This document shows, piece after piece, positions 23,871 to 35,200 of a stretch of 64,000 nucleotides of DNA. The notes under the pieces are model-generated. The model had not been told where the DNA came from. It saw only the letters and a program-made list of their open reading frames with translations, and did not search any database. The stretch comes from Gnetum montanum. Lineage: Eukaryota > Streptophyta > Gnetopsida > Gnetales > Gnetaceae. Position numbers and translations under genes: made by a program. Location of the stretch: the NCBI GenBank assembly GCA_015680685.1, contig MNCI01009669.1, positions 183,876-247,875 of the forward strand, in the 5' to 3' direction. Position 1 is the stretch's first letter; each line of letters starts with the position of its first letter.

Positions 23871-24506
23871 GGGTAGTGAACGTGCAAGTGGAGGATCCTA
23901 CCAGCAACACTAGGGCTAGACAAGGAAATGTTGTTTCTTTAGGACACGTCTTGAAAAGGCTAGTAGAGTCAAAACTTCATTGAGAACAACTTCTCCTACA
24001 ATAGATTCTCTTACCAAAAGCAAGCTTCCATCATCATGCAACACAAACATGCAAACTGTCATGCTTACAAAAATAGTCACAGATTGGATTAAAGCAAGGC
24101 CATGTCCTAAGAAGAGAATTGATCTAGGAGTTCCTTTGATTTATCTATGAGTAGTTGGAAATTTGCCATGAAAAGCTCTATTAGACTCAGATTTCAGGGT
24201 AATTTGATCTTTGATGAAACATATCAAGCATGGAACCTACCACTCTTAAAGGCATGTAATATTAGGTTGGAGCTTGTTGATTAGTCTATTGTAATTTCTT
24301 TGGAATAGATAGAGGATGCGATGATCACGATCAATGGGTGGTCTTATCTGACAAATTTTCTTTTAATCAATGTAAAAAATAAAAATAAGGAATTTCCAAT
24401 TATCATGGGGAGGGCATGGCTTAGCATAATTGATGCTAAGTTAAGCATGAAAGATTTATTTGTTCAAATATTTAAGGGAGATGAGCATGGAGCCATACAC
24501 ATGTAG
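23871..24506 (+). pseudogene. Element D aspartic protease
   Basis: The active-site region near 24175-24190 reads KALLDSDF (DSD instead of DSG) after an upstream stop. The C-terminal part at 24321-24470 reads GWSYLTNFLLI and FPIIMGRAWLSIIDA, matching proteases of A, B and C. The frame then leaves similarity: no RT follows before the gap or after it. Confidence 0.8.
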
Positions 24507-24890
24507 CAAATTCCATGTGTTACTACTGAAAGAAATGTTTGCAATTGTGGATTGACCTATAGAATGACAACATAGTTAGTACAACAATCCACAAAAACAA
24601 TGAAAAGCAAACGTGTGCAAAAGAGAGAGAAGGGGCCACTAAATCAAAAGATACTCTATGGCCAACAACTAAGAATCTTTAATTGCCTAGAATATGCATG
24701 GAATAATCTAATTCACTTGTTAATTCCTATTCTAAGAAAATAACTCCAACTAAGGACCCCAAAATAAAATTAATAAATCATAATCATACACCAATAGGAA
24801 AAGAAAATAAGGACTTAAATGATCAAAACTCAATGATCATCAAGATGATATGGGACAATAATAAAAAAGCTAAGTTACTAAAGATGGTAA

Positions 24891-24987
24891 NNNNNNNNNN
24901 NNNNNNNNNNNNNNNNNNNNNNNNNNNNNNNNNNNNNNNNNNNNNNNNNNNNNNNNNNNNNNNNNNNNNNNNNNNNNNNNNNNNNNN
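24891..24987. other. Assembly gap (97 N) with overlapping ends
   Basis: The 20 bases before the gap (24871-24890, TAAGTTACTAAAGATGGTAA) are repeated exactly right after it (24988-25007). The contig ends probably overlap, so the true gap may be zero or negative. Confidence 0.85.
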
Positions 24988-25007
24988 TAAGTTACTAAAG
25001 ATGGTAA

Positions 25008-27182
25008 GTGAACCACCTAGAGTGTATGATTTAGGAGATTTAGGGAGCATTTTCCAAACACTCATCCATGAGTTCAATCATGAGGGAGATACTTTATCTT
25101 AAGCCAAGAATTAATAAATTCTTTTCAATTTTTTATTTTACAATTTCTTTTTACTTTTAGTATTTGTTGAAATAGTTTTTCCCATTCTTTTGTACTTTTC
25201 ACTTTCTTTAATATTTTCATTTCTTAAATCTTTAATATTCTTTGACATGTTTTTTAATTCTTTAACATTTGTCATTCTTTACATATTTTTCCAATTTTTA
25301 CTATCTTTTTCATATTTCTTTTCATTTTCTTTGTAAATAACTTTGATCATTAATAAAACACATTATGAATAAGGAAAGATGTAGCCTAATAACGTGAAGA
25401 TTTATCTATGTTATCAAGTCATAAGGGATTGATTATTCGAATAGTGAGCTCACACCATCCATCTATCCATTTCATTAATAAAAGGTTTTTACCATGCCCA
25501 TAATGATATTCTTTTCCATCATACAACTAAGAATAAACTTGTGATCATTATCCCTGGACCAAAAAGTAAAGAACCAAGTGGGAATGTAAAGGGTATGACA
25601 TTAAGGAGATTTGTGGAATCTCTTGGATTACTTTTGTGAGTTCTATAATGTTGCTAAGGTTGTGTTATATCCTTGTAGATCTAATGAAAAATGGAAGTAA
25701 GAGTAAAATAATTTCTACCTTACCATGTCACTAGAAAGACATGTTGCCCATGCCTTAAGGTAGTTCTCTAGTAAGGTTGACATAGATGAAAACAAAAGAG
25801 CATAGAAAAAATTTTGAGGATCCCACTGGAATGGCATGTTACCCATGCCTAAAGATAGGTAACTTCTTAGAAATATAAAAAATAAATAAGTGCCATGAAT
25901 AAACTCCTTCCTTGGATAATACACTAAGTGAAGATTCTCCTTGCAATAATGGTATTCTTATAGTTGTAATTCTAAGAGATGAGACAATGCGATGTCACTG
26001 GAATGTGGTCTAGACTTGGTTTGAATCTTGGATAGAAAGGCTACTAATTACTTTAACCATTAATAAAACACATAAGAATTCATTATGCGTATGGTAAGAT
26101 ATCTCACGTCCTAATTTTTGCAATCCCTTCTAAAGTCCATTTCATCTCACTATAGGAATAGTCATAACTTGTGATTTTGTATAACATAGTGCAATTTTTC
26201 CAATTTGGTGGTACTAATATGTGTGTTTTGCTAAATAGGTATGTGTTACATTCAACTCCTTAAGTGCCTATGAACACTTCTAGACATGATTATACAAGGG
26301 CATTAAGGGTTGAAGCTTGCTTTGGGGAGGATCCACTTGTATAACTATTGTATCTTATACCTACAAAGCTATTCCACATCATCTTGAACCATTAACAAAC
26401 ATTAATAAAAATTCACATATCATTCAAATTATCCATTCTACCAACATGAATTCATTACCCATCTTATCCATCTTATCAACCCTTCATGGACTTTCATAGC
26501 TCAAGATTTCTTCTTTATGAACCTTCAATGATAAATTCTTAAAAAATGTGCATATATTGATAGCCTAGACTCTTTGAATAAGCTTAAACCTTCTAACCAT
26601 TCAAAGAGAATCATTTTTATATTGTCAAAACTTCATGAAAAATGAAAATTTTTGGCCTCCGATATTGGGTCCACCCTGATATTGGATCCCTAATGTTGGA
26701 TCCTTGATATTGGATCACACAAAAACTATATATAGGCATACACTTAGCCAAATGTTTCATCATTCTTCATTTGAGATCCTCTGAGCTTTGACCTCCTAGC
26801 TTTTCCAAGCCATATCTTGCATGTTATTGCTCCAATTTTCATGATTTTCGAATCTATTTGATCTCTGAGTGGTCATCTTAGTCATGGGAAGGTGCTAGTG
26901 AGGAAAATTTGAGCCATTTTTCAAATCAATCATATTAACACTAGAACACTTAAATAATGCTCTTAAGGAACCCTAACCATCATTACAATCCATCAATATG
27001 AACAAAATAGATAACTGTAAAGGGTTATAAGAAAATCAACACTTATGAGATAACTTTTTGAAAATTTTCTAACTCTACAATCATAATAAATTAAGAACTT
27101 AATGTAACTAAGGGTATGAGTAAGGTATGGAATCATTAGGAATATATTAGAATACCTTAGTAATTTCAAACCCTTGAATGAT
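25008..27182 (+). other. Element D internal non-coding spacer
   Basis: T-rich tract (25100-25340) and degenerate sequence with no conserved frame. It carries pieces of the post-pol spacer seen in C: GACATGTT(G/A)CCCATGCCT at 25738 and, as GGCATGTTACCCATGCCT, at 25833, like C at 58154. This places the spacer immediately after protease, as if pol were deleted. Confidence 0.6.
26650..26740 (+). promoter_or_regulatory. U3-like motif array with TATA box inside D
   Basis: Four variants of GATATTGGATCC occur (CCGATATTGGGTCC, CTGATATTGGATCC, AATGTTGGATCC, TTGATATTGGATCA), followed at about 26727 by TATATATAGGCATACACTTAG. It resembles the U3 and TATA of the flanking LTRs (CCAATATCGG, then CTATAAATA). 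It is 450 bp upstream of the accessory ORF and could be its own promoter, or a relic LTR piece. Confidence 0.45.
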
Positions 27183-29900
27183 TATAGATGGTCCCAAAGA
27201 GAGGAGCATAAGGAGAACCCTCACAAGGTGCAAGCAAATAACCAAGAGGCTAAGGTAGAGGCTGAACTAGAGGACATGAACTAGAACATGTGGAGTAGGA
27301 AGCCCAATCCTTCAGTATTCATCAAGAAACACCTGCTACTGGGTAGTTGGCCTAAGGAGAGGCAAAGGAGTTACAAGTGCAAGGAAAATGCCTCATGTTA
27401 TCATAGATTACCTCTAAGTTATCTAAGAGAACTTCATCTTGACCATAGTCATTATGGAGATGAACTTTGGCCCATTCACAAAGTTTACTTTAGAAGCAGT
27501 AAAGACATAAGGCATTACCACTATGGCCTATTCTATCTGATAGTGGTGAATGTTATGTTGGGAAAACCTATCAGTTTTGGCACAATAAGGAAGAGGACAC
27601 CATAGTCAACATTGGAGGAGTCTCAGTCTCATGCTCAATTAAGGCGATAATAGAAGCTCTTAACATACCCAATGAAGGGGTGAAAATAGCAAATTTGTTT
27701 ACAAGATCAGATGCTGAAATGAAGAAATAATGGCTAAAATGGACATATGACAAGGAATAAAAAGATACAATGAGTTAACTTTGGAGGAACAAATCTATTT
27801 TAAAATTGGCATGTACCACTTGTTCCCAACCAAAAGACTAAACAGGTTGTCCACCTATGTAGCTAGAGAAAGTGTGATCCTAATGGAAAAATACAATGTT
27901 GATATTGCAAAACTCTACTTTATGGAGATTAAAAGGCAATTTGAAGAAAAGAAGGTAGGAAAGCCAACACTTCTATTTCCTTTCCTTATCAAGAAGTTGT
28001 GCAAGTGAGCTAGAATCCTTGGGTACATAAATGATGTTCCTAGGAGGGTCCAGAATGCTTCATATATTGAGTTGCTCAAACTAGCACCACCCAGAAGGAC
28101 TAGGATGAGGAACAATAAGAAGAATAACAACAGGAGCAACAATAGTAGCAACAACAACAACAAGAACAACAACAGTAATAAGTTCCACCACTATTGCCAC
28201 AGGACTATAGATCATTAATGAGTCATATGTAATAGATTTTAGAGACCATTAGCTGGGAATAAGGAAGAAAGCTAACCTTTGTAGAGTTATATACAATGTC
28301 ATACAATCCACAACTTTTGCTAATCCTATGAGTAGATAGATCTTAATGTAGTCAGGAGGAGGGGATCAATGCTCTCAATAGATCTTTGGAAATACTACAT
28401 CATTCCAAATGCTATTAGAGATTGGAAAAGGTACCACAGTTGTGGTAATGCAGCACTAGGATGTAGCATGAGTAGTAGAGGTGATCATTGATCATATCAA
28501 AGAGTTCTTCAATGTACCTATTATGCTACTAGTAGATCTAACTGGAGTTAAATATGCTCAAATGTTAGTTGAAACCTCAATGACTCCTGCTAACCATGAA
28601 GATGTGCTCAATCAACTACTACAAACTAGAAAAGTAATGACAACACTTTTCAACATTTGAAGTGATATCACTGTAGTGCAGTAAGAATTGATTCCTACCA
28701 AAGAAAAAATGGTCATGAAAAGGCTAGGCAGAGCATGCAAAAGTTGAAATTCTAAAATTACAAGAAGAGGTTGCAACCATGAGGTTGAACATAGATACCT
28801 AACTTAATTATTACACTTGACTGGATGGAACAATTCAGGATAGAGCTAATAAACCAGCTAATTGAGTAGAATAAGCAAATAGAAAATGAGAGGAGAAAGT
28901 GGTGTGAAGTGCCTTAGTAGTAAGAGCCCAAATATATGCACATGTTAAGGCACTTGTGCCAACCCAAGAAGAAAACAAACAACTCATTGTAGAGAATATG
29001 TAGTTGACCATTATGGACAAAAGAATATCCTAGAAGAAAGCATCCATCAGTTAAGAGAACTAGTGAGGGTCGACCAAGACATGAGTCACCTTGCATGAGA
29101 AAATAGAACCCTCTCAGTAAAGGAGGTATGTGCCATCTACCATAAATTAGCTATTGAAATTAGTGCATGGTAGAATGAGCCAAAGAAACATGAGAGACTC
29201 AAAGAACACTTCCGTGATCAAGTGGAAATGTATAAGAAAATCAATGAAAAGGAGATCTAGATGACCAAAGCTAGAATAAGTTTCATATTAGCATAAAATC
29301 CTAATTAGTAGCCCCTCTTGAATAGCTATGTCCACATTCACTATGCAGAAGTAAAAGAAAAGAAAAACCTACGAATTGAGGATCTAAAAGAGTACATGGG
29401 GTTAGTTTACCTTTGTTAAGCTAACTTGATCATGTTAATAGTAGGGGGGCCCAAAAATAAAATGGAACAACAAGTAGCAGCCACATGACTTTTCATGAAA
29501 AGGATTTTATAGATTGTAAAGATGATTTACAAAAAATTTAGGTGGCAAACTCTGAATTAGAAGCAGTAAAGGTTGGCTACCAAGGGTAAAAGGATGTATC
29601 AGTAAGCATGGCTAGGAGACTATTAGATTATCATGAATTAATAAAAAAGGATAGAGTTTTTGAAGAAGAGAGAAGGTAGTTCATAGCCTAATACATCAAG
29701 GCCAATCAGATGTTCTCGTAGCTACCATGCCCATGGGATGTATCCATTCCATCACACATTGCACAACAAGCATAGATGGTACATGACCTAAGAATGGAGG
29801 AAGAAAGGCTTTAGGTAGTCCAAAACACATATAAATTTTAGAAGCTTGATGACAAGGGAAAGTAATTGATGGAGGAGCCACCACCACTAGGAACTACCTA
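27183..29900 (+). pseudogene. Accessory ORF of element D, plant-transposon-protein-like
   Basis: Decayed plus-strand ORF between spacer and 3' LTR. The central block at 27592-28020 shows an IVNIGGVSVSCSIKAIIEAL segment, LKWTYDKE, FPTKRLNRLSTYVARESVIL, then EKYNVDIAKLYFMEI, and TLLFPFLIKKLC. Spacing and residues match, from memory, the 'putative plant transposon protein' domain found with Ty3/Athila-type elements, whose function is unknown. A frameshift near 27590 separates an upstream segment (27288-27605). An Asn/Gln-rich stretch (28105-28180) follows, then a long polar, coiled-coil-like tail to about 29870, with many stops. It is not gag, pol or a recognisable envelope. Confidence 0.55.
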
Positions 29901-30093
29901 GGCTACATCAAGCTTCATCCAGATTTTATTTTTTGTTAAAATTTGTTATGTCATGTCTTCTATCATTTTTGTAATACAGCACTATGGCATAAAGAGTTAG
30001 TTAATTATGTAAATCTACCTTCCAAATTTTTTAAGGAACTCTATCTTCATTTTTTTTAACTTAAGGATGAATTTTTAGTTAGTTGTGGTGTTA

Positions 30094-30655
30094 TGATAAA
30101 TTGGAATTGTTGTAGGCTACGATATCAGAGCCCATGCTATGACATCAGATATCCAATATTGTGGGACACATGCCTACCTATAAATATGATACTTAGGTGC
30201 ATGATTTGAGATACAATTTAGTCAACCTGTACTAAAACTCTTGCACTTTAATTTCATAGCTTAGCAATAGAGTGAATGCTTGCAACATGGTGTTGAGTAG
30301 TTGTTTGGAATCTTTATTTAAGCAAAGTGTACTTGGGTACATTTCATGATGGAAATAAAGATCGAGACTGCTTTTCATAATTGTAGATTCCATTTAGTTT
30401 TACTATTTCACTTAGCATAGTTTTTACTATTTTCTTAGCTTAATCATTTACATTACCAAGTACTTTACTTTCCTTATTCATTGGTAAAGTAGAATGAGTA
30501 CGACTAGTTTTGAGTATTTAAGTGTAATCTTTTGGTAACCTAGCAGTGGTTTCACTTAATTTGCTTAGTAGTAAACTAACTTGGTAATATTAATAATGGT
30601 TACATGAGCCCAAGGCATGTACAACAAGCTAGGAATGAATACTCATCGCTCTAGG
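30094..30655 (+). repeat. Element D 3' LTR, part 1
   Basis: Left segment of the 3' LTR, matching 10155-10830 (CTACGATATCAGAGCCCATG, CCTATAAATATGA, GATGGAAATAAAGATCGAG). Interrupted at 30660 by solo LTR E, with CTAGA as the duplicated target. Confidence 0.9.
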
Positions 30656-30660
30656 CTAGA

Positions 30661-31610
30661 TGATGAGTGGGGAGGTACCCCTACACTCAACCATATGAAA
30701 TGAGCATAGCACGCGTGATTCGGTCGAACTCCACAGACTAAATGCCTACACGCCCTATGGAACAGTTGGGGTTAATCATTCATTGTCTTCCTAGACTTAC
30801 TTGTTGTTGTCACGGTGTATGGTTAAGTAAGTCTGAGGTATATGATTTTTATGGTCTTTTCTGGTTTTTCTCCTATGCTATGAGGTGAAGGGTTGAGAAA
30901 GCTAACTAAATCTAACTAATGTCCTAAGTCTAAATTAACTAGCATTAGCATCCGTTCTGACTTACCGTACACACCTTGAACTATGCAACCGTGGCTACCA
31001 AATGCTAATCGTTACTGGGATTACCACACGTAACGCACGTGCTAAAAGTGGTTGTACTGAGGCACTTAACTAGCCTAAACGTGATGAGCAGCCGATTCCT
31101 TGACGAGTCGTACACATCCGTAGATGCTCTAATCAAGTCGTACTCATCCCGCATTCTAGGAGTTGAGGGTGAGAGAGAATAATGACGATGAGTAGCCGAT
31201 TCCTTGATTAGCCGTATACATTGGTCAATGCTTGTAATCAAGTCGTACTCATACAGTGCTAATGTAGGTAATAAATAACATGTAAGAAATAAAAAATAAT
31301 AAATCTTATTCCATGCATTGCAAGGTTTATCCACAAAGCTCATCTTTATTGCTATACACAACTCGCGTTCAGGTACAAAGCTGCTCGAATAAAGATCCGT
31401 TCACTTGGGGACTCCTACTGCGGGCACATGGAAAATATTCTATCTCTGGAGTGATCAAACTGCTAGAGTTTCCCTACTTTAAGCCTAGGATGGGAAATAA
31501 GGGGAGTGCCACCTCTTATTTATAGATTTGACGGTGGACCGCGATATCACGTACGTGACATCACAGGGGACGACGCGATATCGCGGCCCATGCGATATCG
31601 CGTCTCATCA
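30661..31610 (-). mobile_element. Solo LTR E, inserted in D 3' LTR
   Basis: 950 bp, starts TGATGAGTGG and ends CGTCTCATCA, flanked by perfect CTAGA (30656-30660, 31611-31615), with no internal region. It is the same family as the LTRs of B and C and lies in the B orientation. It is richer in CpG than any other LTR here, so it is probably the youngest insertion. Its minus-strand U3 has two perfect GCGATATCGC palindromes (31575-31584, 31592-31601), a third GCGATATCAC (31541-31550) and a TATAAATA at 31517-31524. Confidence 0.93.
31517..31524 (-). promoter_or_regulatory. TATA box of solo LTR E
   Basis: TATAAATA on the minus strand in the context CTATAAATAAGAGGTGGC, the same core as in the LTRs of B (51380) and C (59487). 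Confidence 0.75.
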
Positions 31611-31615
31611 CTAGA

Positions 31616-31892
31616 GTAGATTATTTTACTATTTTCCTTAAACTTAAAACTATTTTCATACTTTACCATCATAGCTAGGAGATATGGCCCACAAACATTA
31701 ATATATCATACACCTCACTAAGAGCTAAACCATACACATAGATTATACTAGCTCTACATGGGAAGACAACAATCTTGAACTTTAACTAATTACTAGCATA
31801 TTCACATTGCCTCATCCATAGATTACGATCAGCCTATGTGTGAACAATCGTATCTTGTATGGTTGGGTATTGGACTACTTCATCCCTCATCA
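31616..31892 (+). repeat. Element D 3' LTR, part 2
   Basis: Continues the D LTR after E: GATTATTTTACTATTTTCC matches 10828, and it ends GTATTGGACTACTTCATCCC then TCATCA, matching 11080-11104. Confidence 0.9.
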
Positions 31893-32066
31893 AAACTAAA
31901 TAAAGTAATTCTAAAAATGGTCATAAAGAGGTTTAATGAGTAAATCCTCACTATGAACAGGGAAATTATCATAGATAAGTAACCTACAACCAAAATGATT
32001 TCATAAATATTATGAATCTTCATTGCACATGATTTCTAATTGACTGAAATTTCTATGTTTTAGAGC
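31893..32066. repeat. Tandem unit on the right flank of element D
   Basis: Begins AAACTAAATAAAGTAATTCT and follows 9950-10127 closely to TTTTAGAG. See the left-flank entry. Confidence 0.65.
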
Positions 32067-32299
32067 TCTTTAGGTAACACTATATCAACTATTATTCAAA
32101 AAGAGGTATAATTAAGTATTCTTAAAATTATGGACAAATTATATTACTATGTTATTTCATCTATAATTTCATAATTTCCTTAATTATTGAATAGAAAGTA
32201 GCTACCTTAGATTCATCTTATACATATTTGCAATACTCTAAAGTTCTAGACCAAGATTTTGTAGAGCTACACTTTAGACAACAAATTGTAAAATCAATT
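32067..32299. other. Short AT-rich stretch, no gene seen
   Basis: Lies between the D flank repeat and the 3' end of the LINE. Nothing recognisable. Confidence 0.4.
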
Positions 32300-35200
32300 A
32301 TTTTTACAATAAGACCATTACCAGGTCATGAAAGAAATATGAAATGAAATGAAGCTTTATTTCATTTAAAGACCCATAGGATATATTAGATAGATATTAA
32401 AACTAAAGGTAGACTCTACAAATTGACCAAGTACCAATGGGGGCATAACAAACAAATCATTTAGGCTTTTTGTTGTAACATTATAATGCTATCTAAAATG
32501 GGTAGTCATAGCACAAGAAAGAAATACATGTAACTCATATTTATGTGCTTTTGATGCACAACCTACAAATGTATTTTTCTCAGGAGAGTTGAATCCATCT
32601 TTCAAATTTAATTCTAAGATGATTAGAACTTAAGCAAAGCTTGTTGATAACATTTTAATACTTAATAGGAATAGTAATTAAGAGATAGTAAGCTTCTACA
32701 TCTACTTTATTAGATCAAATGTGATGTAAATAAAATTGCCTCTTGCCTTCCACAGTATCTCATATTTATGTTAAAACCTTTCATTTGTCTAGTTGGTGAA
32801 TATACTTAGGATTTTGGTGCATGTTCTCCCAAGAGATATTTTATTTTTTCAATGATTGCATCCCTTGAAAATACCGATCATAGTCTCATGAATTGTTAAG
32901 AATTGTCTTAGAGAATTTATCTTGCTTTGAGATATGCAATCTATGAGTGTATGTAATGAATTGACATAAGGCTTCTACTTCTAAAGGTAATAAATCACAT
33001 TCACATAATAACATTGAATAAGGTGTTTGCATCTTCACCTTTAACTCATTGAGAAGAAAAGTTCTTTTTGAACTTTTTAAATATATTTTCAGAGTTTAGC
33101 ATTGAGTCCAGGTACCCAAACAACACATCCATATAATGCAATAGGAGAAATGATAGTTTGAAAAATTTATTTTTTTGATCTTTTAAGCCTAGAGATCTAA
33201 ATTTTTGCACTAGTTTTAAAAAGCATACAAAGCCTTGAAACCTCTTGCTATTTGTTTTTTAGTGCACTTATTTAACATGTAATTGTTCATATAAATGAGA
33301 CACAAATATTTAAAAGAATCTAGTAATTGCATATTGGTACCTTCAAAATGGAAGTTATATAGTTATTTTTTGTATCATAGATCATCAATTTGGTTTTATC
33401 TACTTTCACTTGAAGTCCAAATGAATAATAATGATTTTCTAAAACTTGTAACATATTTTGCATACCTTCTATAGTAGTGGAGATCAAGGAAGCATCATCT
33501 ACATATAAAAGAAGATTACTACTTGGGATCCAATTTTGATAACATGACTATCTTGTTCATTTCACAATCATTCTTGCATTTCATCAATAAAGATAGCAAA
33601 GAGAGTTGGAGAGAGTGGACAAGCTTGCTTAACTACAATTTTCCTCTACAATTAAAATTTTTCCTTTGAATTTTTGTTTGTAATTTCAATAGTCACTTCT
33701 TCATACAATCTTTGAATTGTTGCAATCAAATTTGAAGGAAGTCTAATTTTATACAAGTGCAACCATAGTTTTGTATGGATTACTGAATCATATGCTTTTG
33801 CAAAATAAAAAAAGAAAAAAACAAATAAAAACTTTTTTATGAGACATTTGTGCAAACTCCATGTAGTGTCTAAGAGTAACTAAGTAATCAATAGTAGAGT
33901 GATTATCTAAAACATGCTTAACATCTTATCCTGATTTGGTTACCTTTAGCCCAAGAATTGATTCTCATTTCTAGCAAAGTGCCCAGCAACTTAGCAAAGA
34001 TATTACTCATAAAAATCATTTGATAATTATTCAAATTATTTTATCCCCATTTTCCAATGTTGATTTAATCCTTGCTCCATTTCTAAATTTAATTTGTGAT
34101 AAATTTCTCTATGAATAGCAAATCATGTCCACTTTAGTCATTCTACATATAAATCATTTGAAGCTATAGCTTTGCTAGATGTTAGCTTTTTAATATTCTT
34201 TGTGGCTTTCTCAAGAGTAAATTGGAGAGGTTCTTGCTATAGTAGTAGAATTATCATCATCTCTTGAAATATCTTATTGTAAAATGAGAAAATATCTTAA
34301 AAAAAGAAAATTAAATGATAAAGAGGATTTATAATGAAAACATTACTAAAACCACCTAGGTTTCTTTTTAATGGTGTAAGAAAAATATTTCTATTATTCC
34401 CTAATAAATTTCATTTTCTTGGTTCTAATCAAGCATTTATATGGCTTAACTAAAATTTTTTTATAACTCTTATTTGCATTCTTAATATTCTACCTAGTGT
34501 GCATACAACCCTTATCAAATCAAGTCTTTTAAGCACCTTGTTATTATGAATGCATACCTTGCTTAGTTGTTATAAGTAAAACCTATTCATGCTCTTTATG
34601 TTATCTTTTAAGAGTCCATTTGTTATGTGTTGCATTCACATATTTTTTCTTGATTATTGGGGTGAGTCTATAATGATATTTTTTTCTATTCTTATTTTTT
34701 GTTGTCTAAGAAACAAGTGGAATTTGTAATAAAAATTCAACATGATGATGGTAAGACTCCACTAAATATTCTCTAACTTCCAACTATTTAATAAAATCAA
34801 TATCTTCATAAGAACATAAAATCAAATCTATGTAAAAGTTATCTTTAGGTCCTATGAAAGTAAATGATGAAGATTGAGAAAATCTAGCAAGTCCATTGCA
34901 AATTAAAAGATCAAAAATTTTTGTCCATTCTAATAGTTGGTCCATCTTATTAATATTGCCATTTGCAGAATGTCGGGTCTAGTTGTGATCTTGAATAATG
35001 TTTAAACTACCAACATCATAGTACCATTAAATAATTTTTTTTGTGAACCTATACAAATAAATACTAAGCCTTTTGTTGTAAATTATATAATATCTCTTCC
35101 TAAGAATTGAAAAGGATGATCATGACACAACTCTATAGAATGATACAATGTAGCATCTTTAGGAGAAAAATAACATATTGCAATAAAAGCACAACCATGC

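Larger units (their letters stand above)
10155..31892 (+). mobile_element. Element D: non-autonomous Athila-like Ty3 retrotransposon with accessory ORF
   Basis: Plus-strand element, about 10.4 kb once its inserts (A at 11561-21819, solo LTR E at 30661-31610) are removed. Order: 5' LTR, tRNA-Asp primer site, gag, protease, assembly gap, non-coding spacer, separate accessory ORF, 3' LTR. I see no RT, RNase H or integrase motif in any frame between protease and the 3' LTR. Gag and protease clearly match those of A, B and C. The exact 5' edge (TGACATTTG at 10155 versus TGATAAATTGG at 30094) is uncertain by a few bases, and I found no convincing 5-bp target duplication. Confidence 0.75.

Noticed and set aside
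28105-28180. CAA/AAC microsatellite
   Set aside because: Simple repeat within the accessory ORF (Asn/Gln-rich), not a separate feature.
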